Positions 1 to 11,539 of a stretch of DNA of 64,000 bases are shown piece by piece. Positions within the stretch are counted from its first letter, which is position 1; the number at the start of each line of letters is the position of its first letter. Below the pieces are notes generated by a model. That model was not told the origin of the DNA, did no database searches, and was given only the letters and a program-made list of their open reading frames with translations. The position numbers and the translations under genes are program-made. The stretch comes from Populus alba (lineage: Eukaryota; Streptophyta; Magnoliopsida; Malpighiales; Salicaceae): contig NC_133290.1 of NCBI RefSeq assembly GCF_005239225.2, positions 13,896,204 to 13,960,203 on the forward strand. The letters are read 5' to 3'.

Positions 1-1310
1 ATCAATTTTGGATGCCTTTTTTATTTTGGTCTTTTGTCTTTCAATGTTGTCTTTACCTAAAAAATCATGAGTAATTGACCTTCAACTTAGGATCAAATCA
101 TCGAAAATAAAAATTAGATGATTAAAGTAGAAAAGGAAAGATGCATAGTAAATCCAAACTAATTTGTGAGTATGTGAACAATGCAACGCAATCTTTTTCT
201 TTACAGGTAAAACATCACATGTTTTAGAGTATATTTAACTCGCGCTTTACTATGGGTCAAATATTTTTTTTTCCAACAAAAAAATTTATATATATAGGCT
301 TTTTCGACATGTTTTGTAGCTAAAAAAATTCTAAGTAAAAATAAAAAAAAAGTTTATGCATACATGTAATCAAATAAATCGATTACTGTGTGTGTTAATT
401 TTTTTTTAAATCTATAAACGATAACTAAAAATAAAACTGAAAAAATCAAGAGATAGGTGCAGATCAAGATATTTTAATCTCACAAGATAAGACATTTACC
501 TGATTATGTTTGCTAAATCTATTTATTAAAAAGTAATTTATTCAATTTAACAATAATAAAAATAAACACACATTAAATTTGATTGAATAAAATAAAAGGA
601 AAAAAAATATTATACAAAACTATACATATTAAAAATATTATATAGAGATAAATATTTTTTATTTAAAACATAAAGTTTATCTAAAAGATAAAAAAATCAC
701 AAATAAGTAAAAAAAATCTCTTTAAAAATTAAATATATATAAAAAAATAACCAAAAAATATTATAAAATTCACTGGCCCATCGCTGTGTACTACTTCTAC
801 TAGTTGAAAATTTTTTATTTAATATGATAGGCCCATATTCTAATTATCCAAGGCTCAACATTCTAATTTATTAGATACTTCTATTAGTTTACGTAACAAT
901 AGATACTTCTATATTAGTTCACGTGACAATAGATATTGCTGGCGAGTTGACCAATAAACTCATGATTCAGAATTTTGGAATAAATTTTAATTTGAGTCAG
1001 AAAAATATTAACCTATTAAATTGAGTTTAGTTCTGATTTTTATTTTTTGGAATAATATTATCAGTCTTATGGCTACGCCGGATGGATCATAAACAGACAT
1101 GAACCCGAAGAGTATCTGGTAATATCATCAGGTTCATCCAGTGCAAAAATATTTCTAATTTTCTTGAACCTTATAGTAGAGTCTCATAATCCCTTTGCTT
1201 TGGTTGATCATGGAAATAATTAAGAAAAGAAAGAGAAGAATGTAGTAATTAAATGTGAAAGTTCATATATATGATACAAGGAGACAAAGATATAAGAACC
1301 AAGCTCAAAC
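1..1310. other. AT-rich intergenic DNA with a dispersed repeat copy
   Basis: No coding exon is recognisable. About 240-620 is a diverged copy of a dispersed repeat also seen near 13.75-13.92, 14.31-14.65 and 26.2-26.7 kb (shared phrases: a GGGTCAAATATTTT core, a run reading AAGTTTATGCATACATG, and TTATGTTTGCTAAAT). Near 870-945 a phrase of about 30 bp (AGATACTTCTATTAGTT followed by ACGTGACAAT) is repeated in tandem. Confidence 0.5.
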
Positions 1311-1426
1311 GAAAGTAAACAAACAACACAATTCTTCACACTACTCCATAGACAAGTATAAGAACCAAGCACTCAAGAGATATCTTCGACATGACAATTA
1401 ACTCGATAATCAAACTCAAAATGAAA

Positions 1427-1768
1427 CTAGTTTCCAGCTGGTGGTGGGGAGAGGAATGGAATAGAGGGGATTGTAGTTGGGATAGGGATAGTGGGAATTG
1501 TGGTTGGGATAGGGATAGTGGGAATATTTGAGGGCATGCTTGGAAGCGGAGGCAGAGTGGGTTTGGGCAGTGAAGGTTGTGTGGTGGGCAAAGTTGGCAA
1601 GGTGGGCTGCGGCAGTGCTGGTATGGAAGGCATTGGTGGCAATGTTGGTTTAGGCAAATTCGCCACGGAAGGTAAAGGGGGCAATTGCAGAAGATGACGA
1701 GCTGCCTCGCCGCCCGGAAAAGAGAAAGCAAGGAGGAGAGCTAAGACGAAACAGTTGAAAATTGCCAT
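1427..1768 (-). CDS. Small secreted proline-rich protein (copy 1)
   Basis: A 113-residue protein with no intron. Residues 1-22 are a clear signal peptide (MAIFNCFVLALLL core, cleavage expected near GEA-ARH), so the product should be exported to the cell wall. The mature part begins RHLLQLPPLP and is nearly all proline-rich repeats of the LPxPTLPPxPSxPALP type, ending SPPPAGN. It has no cysteines after the signal peptide and no globular domain. A TATA box lies 81 bp upstream. It is very close to the copy at 7.2 kb but has lost a 17-residue stretch and gained a 9-residue tandem repeat (TIPTIPIPT). It belongs to a tandem minus-strand family that reaches 19 kb and is probably related to PELPK-type wall proteins; the exact role is unknown. 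Confidence 0.85.
   Translation of the reverse strand: MAIFNCFVLALLLAFSFPGGEAARHLLQLPPLPSVANLPKPTLPPMPSIPALPQPTLPTLPTTQPSLPKPTLPPLPSMPSNIPTIPIPTTIPTIPIPTTIPSIPFLSPPPAGN
1470..1523 (-). repeat. 27-bp in-frame tandem duplication in proline-rich gene 1
   Basis: Two adjacent 27-bp units differ at one base and encode TIPTIPIPT twice. The paralogue at 7.2 kb has only one unit, so the duplication arose after the genes split. Confidence 0.85.
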
Positions 1769-1848
1769 CTTGGTGCTAAATTTAAGGCCTGCGAATAAGC
1801 AAACAAAGAAGAGTATGAGATTGTTCGTGATGAACCAGGGCTCGTAAT

Positions 1849-1863
1849 GGGTTTATATAGATG
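1849..1863 (-). promoter_or_regulatory. TATA box of proline-rich gene 1
   Basis: The minus strand reads CATCTATATAAACCC, 81 bp before the ATG. The same string stands before the copies at 5.0 and 7.2 kb, and relaxed versions before the PELPK genes. Confidence 0.7.
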
Positions 1864-2149
1864 AAGATATTGTAGGAGAGATCTCCCTGTGATCTGTGAC
1901 AGATGGTTGGTTTGGTATAGAAAGAAGAACGATCGTTTTGAGTTTTGTTAATGGTAGGTCACCTTCTTATCCATCTTCCATTGAAAACAATGCCATGTCT
2001 TTTTCTCTTTCTCGTTGTTATAGTTGTTGTGACTACGAGGATTTTTTTTTTGCTTCCCATTTTGCACTTATGCTGGCTAGTGCAGGATTCAATTTTGTAT
2101 TGTTGGCCAAGCAAACCATTGAGTATTTGTTGTTAATCTCCTAAGCCCT

Positions 2150-5040
2150 GAAACTGTTCTTTTCTTTAAAAAAAAAAAAAACAATAGACTCAGTGCTTTA
2201 GCCAATCTAATCTTTCTGCTACAGCATAATCACACACAAAATCATTTCTGTCTTCTATGTGGTAAGAGTAACTAACTAAACTGGCTAAGGCCAGAACAAC
2301 TTGAACATTCCTAAAAAGTCCAAGTTGAGGACAGTAAAAGTAGACAAGGGGATTGTTTGTCTCTAACCTGCGTTGTTTGTTTAATTTTTAATGGGTTTAG
2401 GGTCTCTTACCATGAGCAAGAAACATGGTATTTATGAGCACATAATGTATAGCCATGTCTCAGATTCTGCAGAAATAACAGTCTGCAGATTCTGCAGAAA
2501 TATTATGCAGTAATAGCTATAACTTTCTGCTGCAACTGAAACTATACTTCATGGTTGTTTCCAGAACCGAGTTTGAGTTATAGCCTATAATTTTGTGTGG
2601 CATGTTACATGAAATAGTACAAACTTCATATTACAATCCACGTCCCAAAAAAATCAACAGCAATCATACCATATCACCTTGATTTTATGAAGATAATTAT
2701 CAGTTTACTGTTAATGATCAACTGAAATAATTTTATTAAGACTATCAAATATATCAATGGGTTATTTTTCTACTACCAAATAATTATGATTTTTTTTGTT
2801 ATTAAGAGATTAGCAGTGTTAGAAGGACCTAGAGAGGAGTAATGTAGCAATAAAATTTGGAGATAAAGTACAATCATTCATTGAAAATCACCAAGCCATT
2901 TATTTCTTTACACGAAACCTTGAAACTTCTGAAAGGGATCATTTCCTTGTTTATGAAATATAAATGGATGAACAACTATATTATATATATATATATATAT
3001 GTTAGAAAAAAATTAGGTGAGAAAGGTAGGAAAGAAAGCATGGTAGAAACATATCATATTCATATCGTTTTACTCTTCTAAGAGGTAAATTACAACACTT
3101 TCATGACACATTTATATTAGTTTATAGAGAATTCTAGAAATTGGATAACTACAAGGATAGTTTTAATGTAGAATCCAAAATTAATTCTAACAATATGCAA
3201 GCCAGGATGTATCTAATGTGGAGATCACAAAAATCCTTTAGAAATCAATATGGTAATTTCTTATCATTTCCATTAGTATCTCTCATAAACAATACTTAAT
3301 TAATCCAACCCAAATACATAATTGGATTTGAACCATAAGTAAACGACTATGGTATTGTGGCTAACAATTTCGTTTACAAGTGAATTATTAGCAGATTAGA
3401 AGAACCCATTTCCATTTTCATATCCAAAAGTATAGCCACGAGGAGCCACAGACATGCTTGTGTACGTTGTAAGGAGCCATCGTCGGGTTTGTGTTCAGAG
3501 GAGCCACGCTCACGTTTGTGTTGAATCCAGATCTCCATGTATCAAAAGGAAATTTATTTGAAACATGCCATCCACAGCCTGCCTCTTGTTGCGTCCTGTG
3601 ATGAGCACGTGAAATGGAGCTTCTCGGATAATTTAAACCCTTTGTTGGACTTATTTATAAACAATTCTCTAGGAGTTGTGAGAGGTACTATGTTTTTTAA
3701 CACTAAACTGGCTGCTATTGGACATTGTTTCATCTTGTATAAGTATAAAACTGAAATTGTGCGGCCGAAACCAGGAGTCTGATATAACTGGAAAACAAAA
3801 TGTTACATTAGTTGGCATGAAACATCCTTTTGGTTAAGTTTGCTGCCTTGATACATTTTCGTTTGATGCAGGCGGAAGCTATGTAGGATAATAACAACAT
3901 GAATTCACAAGAAAAAAGAGACTTAGAAGATTTAATGAGTGAAGAGAGTTGCGGACGTGAATCTGGAATTCATAATTTTATTGTCAAAATTAAAATATAT
4001 AGTTGGTGGTTAACTCCTCGCAAGGTTTATAAGAACTTTAAATAAATCAAAAAACCCTAGTTGTGCCAAAAAAACAACTAGAAATCCAAAAAATAAAGTA
4101 AATAAACATAAATTCCGGATCAAAACATAAAATTCAAAGCAAGGAAAAATAATAAAAACTACTATATTAAGAGTATCAGTGCTCAAAACATGATTTTAAA
4201 ATATTTGACGGTCTAGTAACAAAATGATGCTCTAGGAAAAATTGCTTATAAAATCACAAGTAAAAATTTGAGTCTGATCTAATAGTTAAATCTCTTGTTA
4301 TTGTAGTTTTAAGGAGCTAACTAGTTCTAGTTATTTCAGATTTTTTTTTTTGATCTGAACCTGTTTTATTAATCCATAAAATAGTATTTGCTATACTATT
4401 GTCATTGTCTGTCTAGGCCATCTCCATCTGATAATTCATATTATTACCTGAATTCTCACAACCAACCGTGTTTACAAGATATTTTGGGATGAAAATAGAA
4501 AAGTCTAAATAATGGAACCTGCTGTGTATTTTTCACTATACTGCAATAAAATTTTGTTTGAAAGACTAATATTTTTTCCTGTACTAAATCGGTTAATTCA
4601 TAGTAATTAGATCATACGCATTATCGATGCTTCAGAATGATATTAATTCCTATTCAAGAGACTATCCTCATCCAGATCTTTTTGCCATAAAGTTTCAGAG
4701 TTTATGAAATGGAAATCCACAGCAAGAAATTAATCTCTGGGGTGCCTGGCTGGTGGAAATTCAAATTCATTTCGACAAACTAAAATCGAAAAAACATAAT
4801 ACAATGATCATATATCTCAAATTAAGTACAAGCATAAATACGAACAGCCATCCAAATACAGTATAAACAAGCATAAACAGAACTGAAACAAATGATAAAC
4901 ACCCCTGTAATGCTCTAAAGACACAAGAAAGGAAGGATTCTGCGACCCGATGGCATGAAACTACTCTTGTATTTGCTATATCCAATCAAAGCCATGCTAA
5001 TGGTACATGTAATTAAGCTTTCACACCGAGGAACAAAGTG
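2150..5040. other. Intergenic, no gene seen
   Basis: AT-rich sequence between two proline-rich genes. Near 3435-3520 the phrase GGAGCCA recurs three times with GTTTGTGTT following. Short open frames here have no recognisable domain, codon pattern or signal peptide. Confidence 0.5.
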
Positions 5041-5047
5041 AAGAAAA

Positions 5048-5398
5048 TCAAGGCTTAGTTGTAGCTGGTGGTGGGGAGAAGAACGGAATAGAGGGAATTG
5101 CAGTAGGGATTGGAATTGTTGGGATTGAAGGCATGCTTGGAAGTGGAGGCAAGGTGACCTTGGGGACAGCAGGCATTGTTGGAAGTGCCGGCAGGCTAGG
5201 AAGTGGAGGCAAAGCGGGCTTAGGCAGGGAAGATTGAGTGGTTGGCAAGGTTGGCTGTGGCGGAGTAGGTATGGAAGGCAATGGTGGCAACGTTGGTTTA
5301 GGCAAATTGGGCAATTGCAGAAGATTACGAGCTGCTTTGCCAGCCGAAAATGACAATGCAATTAAGAGAACCAAGATAAAACAATTGAGACTTGCCAT
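5048..5398 (-). CDS. Small secreted proline-rich protein (copy 2)
   Basis: A 116-residue protein starting MASLNCFILVLLIALSF. This ATG aligns with the MAIFNCF start of the other copies. An in-frame ATG four codons upstream (5410, MNHS) is an alternative. The signal peptide ends near GKA-ARN. The mature protein begins RNLLQLPNLP and continues in LPKPTLPPLPSIP-type repeats to a hydrophobic and proline-rich tail (SIPFFSPPPATTKP). A TATA box lies 89 bp upstream. It is the most diverged of the three live PxLP copies and keeps the KVTLPPLPSMP module that copy 1 has lost. A role in the extracellular matrix is inferred from the signal peptide and composition only. Confidence 0.83.
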   Translation of the reverse strand: MASLNCFILVLLIALSFSAGKAARNLLQLPNLPKPTLPPLPSIPTPPQPTLPTTQSSLPKPALPPLPSLPALPTMPAVPKVTLPPLPSMPSIPTIPIPTAIPSIPFFSPPPATTKP

Positions 5399-5486
5399 GC
5401 TATGATTCAAGGCCTCACAAGACTAAGAGCTAGCAAGATATATAGAGTTGTAGGAAATCTTGTGTGCCATTCCAGGACTCCTCTTT

Positions 5487-5501
5487 GGGTTTATATAGAT
5501 G
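5487..5501 (-). promoter_or_regulatory. TATA box of proline-rich gene 2
   Basis: The minus strand reads CATCTATATAAACCC, identical to the box of copies 1 and 3. Confidence 0.7.
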
Positions 5502-5879
5502 GAGATGAAGAGGGGAAATCTATATCTCTGGCATGGTTGGTATAGTTGAGAATACAGGAGACTGGTTTTGAGTTTTGTTCTTGTTAGTTCACCTTCTTAT
5601 CTATGCCATTGAAAGTACTACATCATATGCTATCGTTGTTGACTTGCTATGTTTTTCTTCTGTTTTTTTTCCCCACTTGGGATTCAAAAACCTTAAATTC
5701 TTCCATTGCCCCTCCTTTTCAAGGTGAATAGGTACTGTCATCGGTTGTTGACCAGAAATCAGAGTAAATTTTTGTATGATTTTGTTTCCCACAGCGTCGG
5801 TAAATAAAAAAGAGCGTAGATCGATGGAGTTCAGAGAGACTACTTGTAACCCTTGAAAGTGTGAAAAACACAAGACTCC

Positions 5880-7060
5880 TTGCTAGAGTCAACATTTTAG
5901 CAAATGAAGACCTCGTGCAAGAGAATCAAGAACAAAGTTGCATGTCACAAGTCACGAACTAAGCTGGCCAAGGCTAGACTAGAACAACTTGAGTATTCGT
6001 AACTGTGGGCCAAGCTCAAGGCCTGGAAGCATAATTTTGAAGTGAATTCCATATTCTATATACAATGCATTTTTCTTTTTTATACAAAAAAAATTAAATT
6101 ATTATAGTAGTCGCATGTTTTGAATTCTTGCCCTAAGGAGGGGATAAGTCATATGGTGATTTTCGAAATGCCATAAACTACAACCCCGTGTTGCGTACAA
6201 GAGTTGTACCCTGCATTATCGTATTAATCAAGAATTAAAAACCAATTGTATTGCCTTTTTCTCCCTTTTTTTGGGGTTATGTCAAATCACGGTTTTATAT
6301 TATTTTTATTATTATTTTCTTGATGATATTGATATATCAGATTAACTAACTAAATCATGGATTAACTCATTATATCAATCGGATTTGATGTGGACAATGC
6401 CTTTCCCTGTTAAAATCAAAACCTAGCCCAACTTAGCACCGAATCATGGATTTCCTGAATTAACTCACTGGGCAGAGGAAGAGCGGGTTTAATTTGTAAG
6501 CGTAGAATACACTGACATTTTAGTATTTATAAGATTATTAAAAATTTAAATGATTGTTGACTTTAGACTCGTGGGATTAATTGATGTTGTGTGCATAACC
6601 TTACTAAACACCATGTTAATAATAATAATAATAAAATATTAACATTGTACTCAATTAATCTCTTGCTAGACATCAACAGTTTTCCCAGTCTATTGCAGCG
6701 GTCTGGTATTTTTCTTTTTTCCTTTTATATGTTTTTGAATAATTGATAGGGGCACATCAGTCATGAAATGAATGATGAACACTGAAAGCGGAAGACTAAC
6801 CATGGATTTGGTAATGCCACTGGATCATTTTTTAAACGAAAATAATTTGGTTAACATTATCGAAAAGATCAAGAATCTTCTTTTATATATACCACCAAAT
6901 AAATATGATTAATTAACTGTGGAACAACACCATAAACATGTATGAAAGCAAATTTATTTACTTAAAATCAGCAATGATATTGGTATATGTAATACAAGGA
7001 AACAAATAGGTACAGATAAAAAACATAAGAAGGGAAACAAAAGTGCAAAAAAATGAAGAC
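5880..7060. other. Intergenic, no gene seen
   Basis: AT-rich DNA with short homopolymer and AAT microsatellite runs (near 6618-6633). No coding exon, RNA gene or bounded transposon is recognised. Confidence 0.5.
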
Positions 7061-7178
7061 CACCATTAACAAACAACACAATTCCTCAGAATACTCCATC
7101 GATGACAACGAACTGAAAATATATGAGCTTCTGACATGAAAGCTTAATAATCGAGCTGAATATGAACGAGAACATGGT

Positions 7179-7544
7179 CTAGTTTCCAGCTGGTGGTGGG
7201 GAGAGGAATGGGATAGAGGGAATTGTAGTTGGGATAGGGATAGTGGGAATATTTGAAGGCATGCTTGGAAGTGGAGGCAACGTCACCTTGGGGAGACTAG
7301 GCGTTGTTGGGAGGCTGGGAAGCGGAGGCAGAGTGGGTTTAGGCAGTGAAGGTTGTGTGGTGGGCAAAGTTGGCAAGGTGGGCTGCGGCAGTGCTGGTAT
7401 AGAAGGCATTGGTGGCAACGTTGGTTTAGGCAAATTCACCACGGAAGGTAAAGGGGGCAATTGCAGAAGATGACGAGCTGCCTCGCCGCCCGGAAAAGAG
7501 AAAGCAACGAGGAGAGCTAAGACGAAACAGTTGAAAATTGCCAT
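7179..7544 (-). CDS. Small secreted proline-rich protein (copy 3)
   Basis: A 121-residue protein, nearly identical to copy 1 through the signal peptide (MAIFNCFVLALLVAF, cleavage near GEA-ARH) and the LPKPTLPPMPSIPALP repeats. It retains the module LPTTPSLPKVTLPPLP that copy 1 lacks and has a single TIPIPT repeat. The similarity runs beyond the gene on both sides (about 7060-7800 against 1310-2060), including the TATA box and about 150 bp of promoter. This marks a recent segmental duplication. The product should be secreted and is probably wall-associated; no enzyme domain is present. Confidence 0.86.
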   Translation of the reverse strand: MAIFNCFVLALLVAFSFPGGEAARHLLQLPPLPSVVNLPKPTLPPMPSIPALPQPTLPTLPTTQPSLPKPTLPPLPSLPTTPSLPKVTLPPLPSMPSNIPTIPIPTTIPSIPFLSPPPAGN

Positions 7545-7624
7545 CTTGGTGCTAAATTTAAGGCCTGCGAATAAGCAAACAAAGAAGAGTATGAGATTGT
7601 TCGTGAAGAACCAGGGCTCGTAAT

Positions 7625-7639
7625 GGGTTTATATAGATG
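7625..7639 (-). promoter_or_regulatory. TATA box of proline-rich gene 3
   Basis: The minus strand reads CATCTATATAAACCC, 81 bp from the ATG, the same spacing as copy 1. Confidence 0.7.
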
Positions 7640-7799
7640 GAGATATCGTAGGAGAGATCTCCCTGTGATCTGTGACAGATGGTTGGTTTAGTATAGAAAG
7701 AAGAACGATCATTTTGAGTTTTGTTAATGGTAGGTCACCTTCTTATCCATCTTCCATTGAAAACAATGCCATGTCTTTTTTTCTTTCTTGTTGCTGTGA

Positions 7800-9364
7800 T
7801 TGAGACTATTATGATTTTTCTCCCTCTCCATTTTTCCTGAAATTAGATGGAGCAGGACTCAAACTATTGAGCTAAGTTGATTAGTTGTATATAGTTATCA
7901 GACTGGCCTGAGATCTGACTTTTAATTTTGTAAAATTAATATTTTATCATTTTGAATATTGCTTTCCTTTTTTGTCATGTCAAACTTTTATTTAAAAAAA
8001 AAATTGTCATTTTGATGTTACAATATCATCATTTTTTTTCGTTTACATTTCTCTCAATTTGCATTATCTCTTATTAATTTGCTTAGTTTTTTAGGGATAT
8101 CCGACATGAATTAGATTAAGAACGGGACTGGATTTGACAAGGAAAAATACACAAGCCCCTTTTAGATTTTGATATGGGAAAATTCAGTTCAATTCCTCAA
8201 ATTTCAGATTTTCTATCATTCTGTTGCTATTATTTTGGAGTTTCAAGTTGCAATATCAAATTTTATTTTATTCACATTTTAGTTATTGAATGTTGATAAA
8301 AAAGAGAAAATGTTGTCAAATTTTTTTTTTAATTTTTTTTTATCAAATAACCATATTCATCACCACAATATAAGTTTGCTTTTTCTATAAAAGTTTAATA
8401 GAGATGATATTCTTTTATAAAGTTCAATCTTTTAGGTGATTTTTATATTTGTTTAGTCTTTTTATTCATTTGACTTTTACTTTCATTGTGATTTTGGGGT
8501 ATTTTAAGGTTGAGAATTAGTTTATCAAAATTATCATCGTGTTTTTGAAGTGTTTTTAAATGAAAATAAAGTTAAAATTAGATTTTTAAAACGTAAAAGA
8601 TTGGACCACAAGTTTAGATAATCGAAAACTGTCTAGCAAATGACAGGTCGCGTAAGGCAATTTGTAGCATGGTTATTAAAAAAATGGAGCAGACGGCTCC
8701 TTATAAAAATAAAAAATAAAAAATGTTAGGTAGCTAGGCATGCCCAAGCTTTTTTTGTGGACTTAGCCTATTTAAATATTAATTAATTTCCCTATCTCTG
8801 GTGTTTTGGTTAAGCTTCGTTTTATGGTAATGAATTTATGAGAAAAAAAGGGTTTTTTCGAAGTTTTTATTTTCTCAGTTTAATTATATATAGTCAGGTT
8901 TTTTGCTTCGGTTTTTTTTTCATCGGTTTTTTTTTTCTTTCCTACTTGGTACCAACATTTTTTGCCCGAGATGATGTTAAAGCTTAAAATTCAGTTGTCA
9001 CATAGGTCTTAACAGCAAATCTAATTTGTCTATCATCTTCGATGGACCTAGAAATTAACTTTATTAATTCAGACAAGAAAATAGATCAAGAAATTCTCTG
9101 CTGCCATATATATATATATATGATGATTCATTATTGTTCAAATCCACGAGCCTTTGGAAAGAAAAATTAAAAGAAAACTAAGAACAAAGTAATCAAATTA
9201 ATGTCTAAGCCGTTGATCATAACTGTACATATATGATACAATGACAATAAAAATAGGAACCAACAATGCTAAAATACATGAAGTAAACCAGAAACAAACA
9301 AATGATTTTCTAAGAGGACGCTCGATAAACCAGCATAACCTCTACAACGAGTCACATATATGGT
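7800..9364. other. Intergenic, no gene seen
   Basis: AT-rich with poly-T runs. Nothing codes. About 9180-9360 resembles the 3' flank of the neighbouring proline-rich copies and leads into the broken copy that follows. Confidence 0.45.
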
Positions 9365-9772
9365 TTAGTTTCCAGGCGGTGGGGAGAGGAAGGGGATAGG
9401 AGCAAAGAAGGTTGAGTTGTTGGCAATGTTGGCAATGTGGGCTGTGGCAGTGTTGGTACAAAGACAATGGTGGTATGAAGGGTTTAAAAGTGTGGTTGTA
9501 ATGTTTTTAAAAAATACTTTTTATTTTAAAATATATTAAAATAATATTTTTTTTATTTTTTTAAATTTACGTATCAAATCAATCTAAAACATTTAAAAAA
9601 AATTAAAATTTTTAAAAAAATACAGGTTGATTCACATTTCCAAACACTCTATTAAACAAATTCAGGATAGAAGGTAGAGGAGGAAATTGGAGGAGATGAC
9701 GAGCTGATTGGCCGCCTGAAACTAGCAAAGCAATGAAGGGGTTAAGATGAAAAAACAGTTGAATCCTGCCAT
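9365..9772 (-). pseudogene. Broken proline-rich protein gene (copy 4)
   Basis: The minus strand starts ATG GCA GGA TTC AAC TGT, matching the MAxFNCF start of copies 1 and 3, and ends CCG CCT GGA AAC TAA like their PPPAGN-stop end. It is dead in four ways. A one-base shift early in the signal peptide brings an in-frame TAG after 16 codons. The GG-SARHLLQ segment is then in another frame. A 165-bp MITE sits in the repeat region. Most of the proline-rich module is deleted. The TATA box found before the live copies is not recognisable here. Confidence 0.82.
9487..9651. mobile_element. MITE inside pseudogene copy 4, TSD TTA
   Basis: Aligned to the intact paralogues, the gene sequence GGTTTAGGCAAATTC is split after GGTTTA. 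The insert is flanked by TTA at 9484-9486 and 9652-9654. The right end, read inward on the minus strand, is GAGTGTTTGGAAATGTG, and the left end carries AAAGTGTGGTTG. The AT-rich core (ATATATTAAAATAATATTTTT) recurs in the other GTTTGG-type elements of the window. The 3-bp TWA-like target duplication suggests PIF/Harbinger type, an inference. Confidence 0.72.
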
Positions 9773-10030
9773 ATTATTAAACTTGAAGGGCTTAGAAGAC
9801 AATGATCTAGACAATATGCAAGCTAATTAAGAATTTTATGAGATTGTTGTTGTGACAATTAATCAGGGCTAGTGTAATGTGGGGTTGGTGTAGTTCAGAA
9901 AACAGGACAGACACTTTGAGCTTTGTTACTGTTAGAGTTAGTTCAACTTCTTATGCATCTTCCATTGATTACAATATCATATGAGGAGCAGTTGCTCCAT
10001 GGAAATTGCTGTTGACCAATTATATCTGTT

Positions 10031-10078
10031 TTCTCTCTCCCTCCCTCCCTCCCTCCCTCTCTCTCTCTCTCTCTCTCT
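10031..10078. repeat. CCCT/CT pyrimidine tract
   Basis: A run of TCTC, then five CCCT units, then about 22 bases of CT. It lies between the two pseudogenes, close to the point where beta-xylosidase homology ends. Confidence 0.9.
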
Positions 10079-10208
10079 GTTTCCCGGGAAATTTGTCAGT
10101 GAAGGGTTTGCAAGCTCAAAGCCTAATTTGTCCTTTTTCTTGAGTGAAAAACAAAAAATCAAACATGGTTTCATCCTATTTGAGAAAAAAAATACTATTA
10201 TCTAAGTT

Positions 10209-11533
10209 GTACCCGTGTAGATCCCAATCTCCTCTAATAGTTTGATTTAAAAGCTTCGGATCAGCACAAGTAGGTATGCCATTAACACGATTGTAAGAAC
10301 ACATAACACTGCTAACATCACCATCCTTGACACACATTTCAAAAGGTCGAAGGAATGTCTCCACCATGTCTTGTTCTGACACCTTCAGAACACAAAAGGA
10401 GAGAAAAAGTTTACTTACAGTATTTTTGTACGAGAAAAAACCTTAAAATAATTGTTGCAAGGTTAAGAATAGTAACTCTAGCATCAAAAGTGTAACGTTC
10501 AACTCCTTTCCAATTATCAACATCATAAGCAGCATAGTGCTTGCAACACGAGGATATTTTGAGGGGTCTAGAATTAGGATCCGTGTAATTCTCTGATCCC
10601 TCAACATCTTGTAATCCTCTCACATAATTAACAGCATATCTGCCAACAAGGTAAGGATCTTCTCCTGGTGTCTCAAACTCTCAATGGCTCTTCCCCATCG
10701 AGGATCCCTCGCTACATTAATATTTGGACTCCAATAAGTTAATCCAGCCCGACCTAGATTATACATAGCTCTTGCTTCTGTTGAAACGGCCTTCAAAGAA
10801 TAACAAAATGGATTAAAAATATAAAAGGCTGACATAAAAAAACTAACAGAACCAAATGGATTAAGCAACTGGTTAATCAAGCGTTTTCAAGGAGATTGGA
10901 ACTACAAAAGGAGTCTAACAATGATAATTTCTCTATAAAAAAGTAATACTGTAAACGTAAAAATCACAGGATGATGAGTTTTTTTCCCATTTAATAGGAT
11001 TGTTTAAAGGAAAAGGTTAGGCTTAGCATATTTAATTACCTGCCCGATAACTTTCCATTGTGACTCGTTGAATGCTGCAGCAGTGGTTATCACCGTAGGG
11101 AAACTTGTTGAACCAGGAACCAAATCGTCAAAGAAGGTTCCTGGACCGACATTGACACTCCATGGAGAGCCTCTGACCACCACTGATATTCAGCAAGCCC
11201 TAACCTAGGCACCCCATAAGCTTTGTTTCCGAGTTGAAGAACTTTTTCATTCAAAGTCATTTGATTGACTAAATCCATTGCCCTAACTTCATAAGACAAT
11301 GAAGTGTCACAAAATGCAAAGTTTGAGACATCTAAACCCAAACTAGCATATCTGGCGGGGTCACAAACAAAGGTAAAGTTTGAGCCAGTAGGGGTAGCAT
11401 CATCATGATCCAAAGTAGAAGATGATAGGATTCTATGATTAACTCTAGCACCAGTAGAAAGAACAAAGCAAGCACAAAGAAAAATAAGCGAACAAAGGAT
11501 TTTCGCCGTTTTTCTTTTAACTGATCGGTGCAT
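10209..11533 (-). pseudogene. Truncated GH3 beta-xylosidase / arabinofuranosidase pseudogene
   Basis: Three exons are recognisable. Exon 1 (11040-11533) has a signal peptide, then the family phrases [13 protein letters not shown] and [15 protein letters not shown], with donor GTAATT. Exon 2 (10477-10790) has [30 protein letters not shown] and [15 protein letters not shown]. Exon 3 (10209-10382) has [17 protein letters not shown] and ends at GDWDLHGY. Breaks: one base is missing just after LHGVS (near 11150-11156), and 8 extra bases follow [10 protein letters not shown] (near 10671-10687). All homology stops at LHGY. In GH3 plant beta-xylosidases the next motif, IVSDCDS, carries the nucleophile Asp, so the copy stops just before the catalytic residue and lacks the C-terminal half. 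The live family acts on wall xylans and arabinans. Confidence 0.9.
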
Positions 11534-11539
11534 GTGAAA

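Noticed and set aside
5601..5873. 90-residue minus-strand open frame upstream of proline-rich gene 2
   Set aside because: It overlaps the conserved promoter region of gene 2 and shows no domain or family match I recognise; probably chance.
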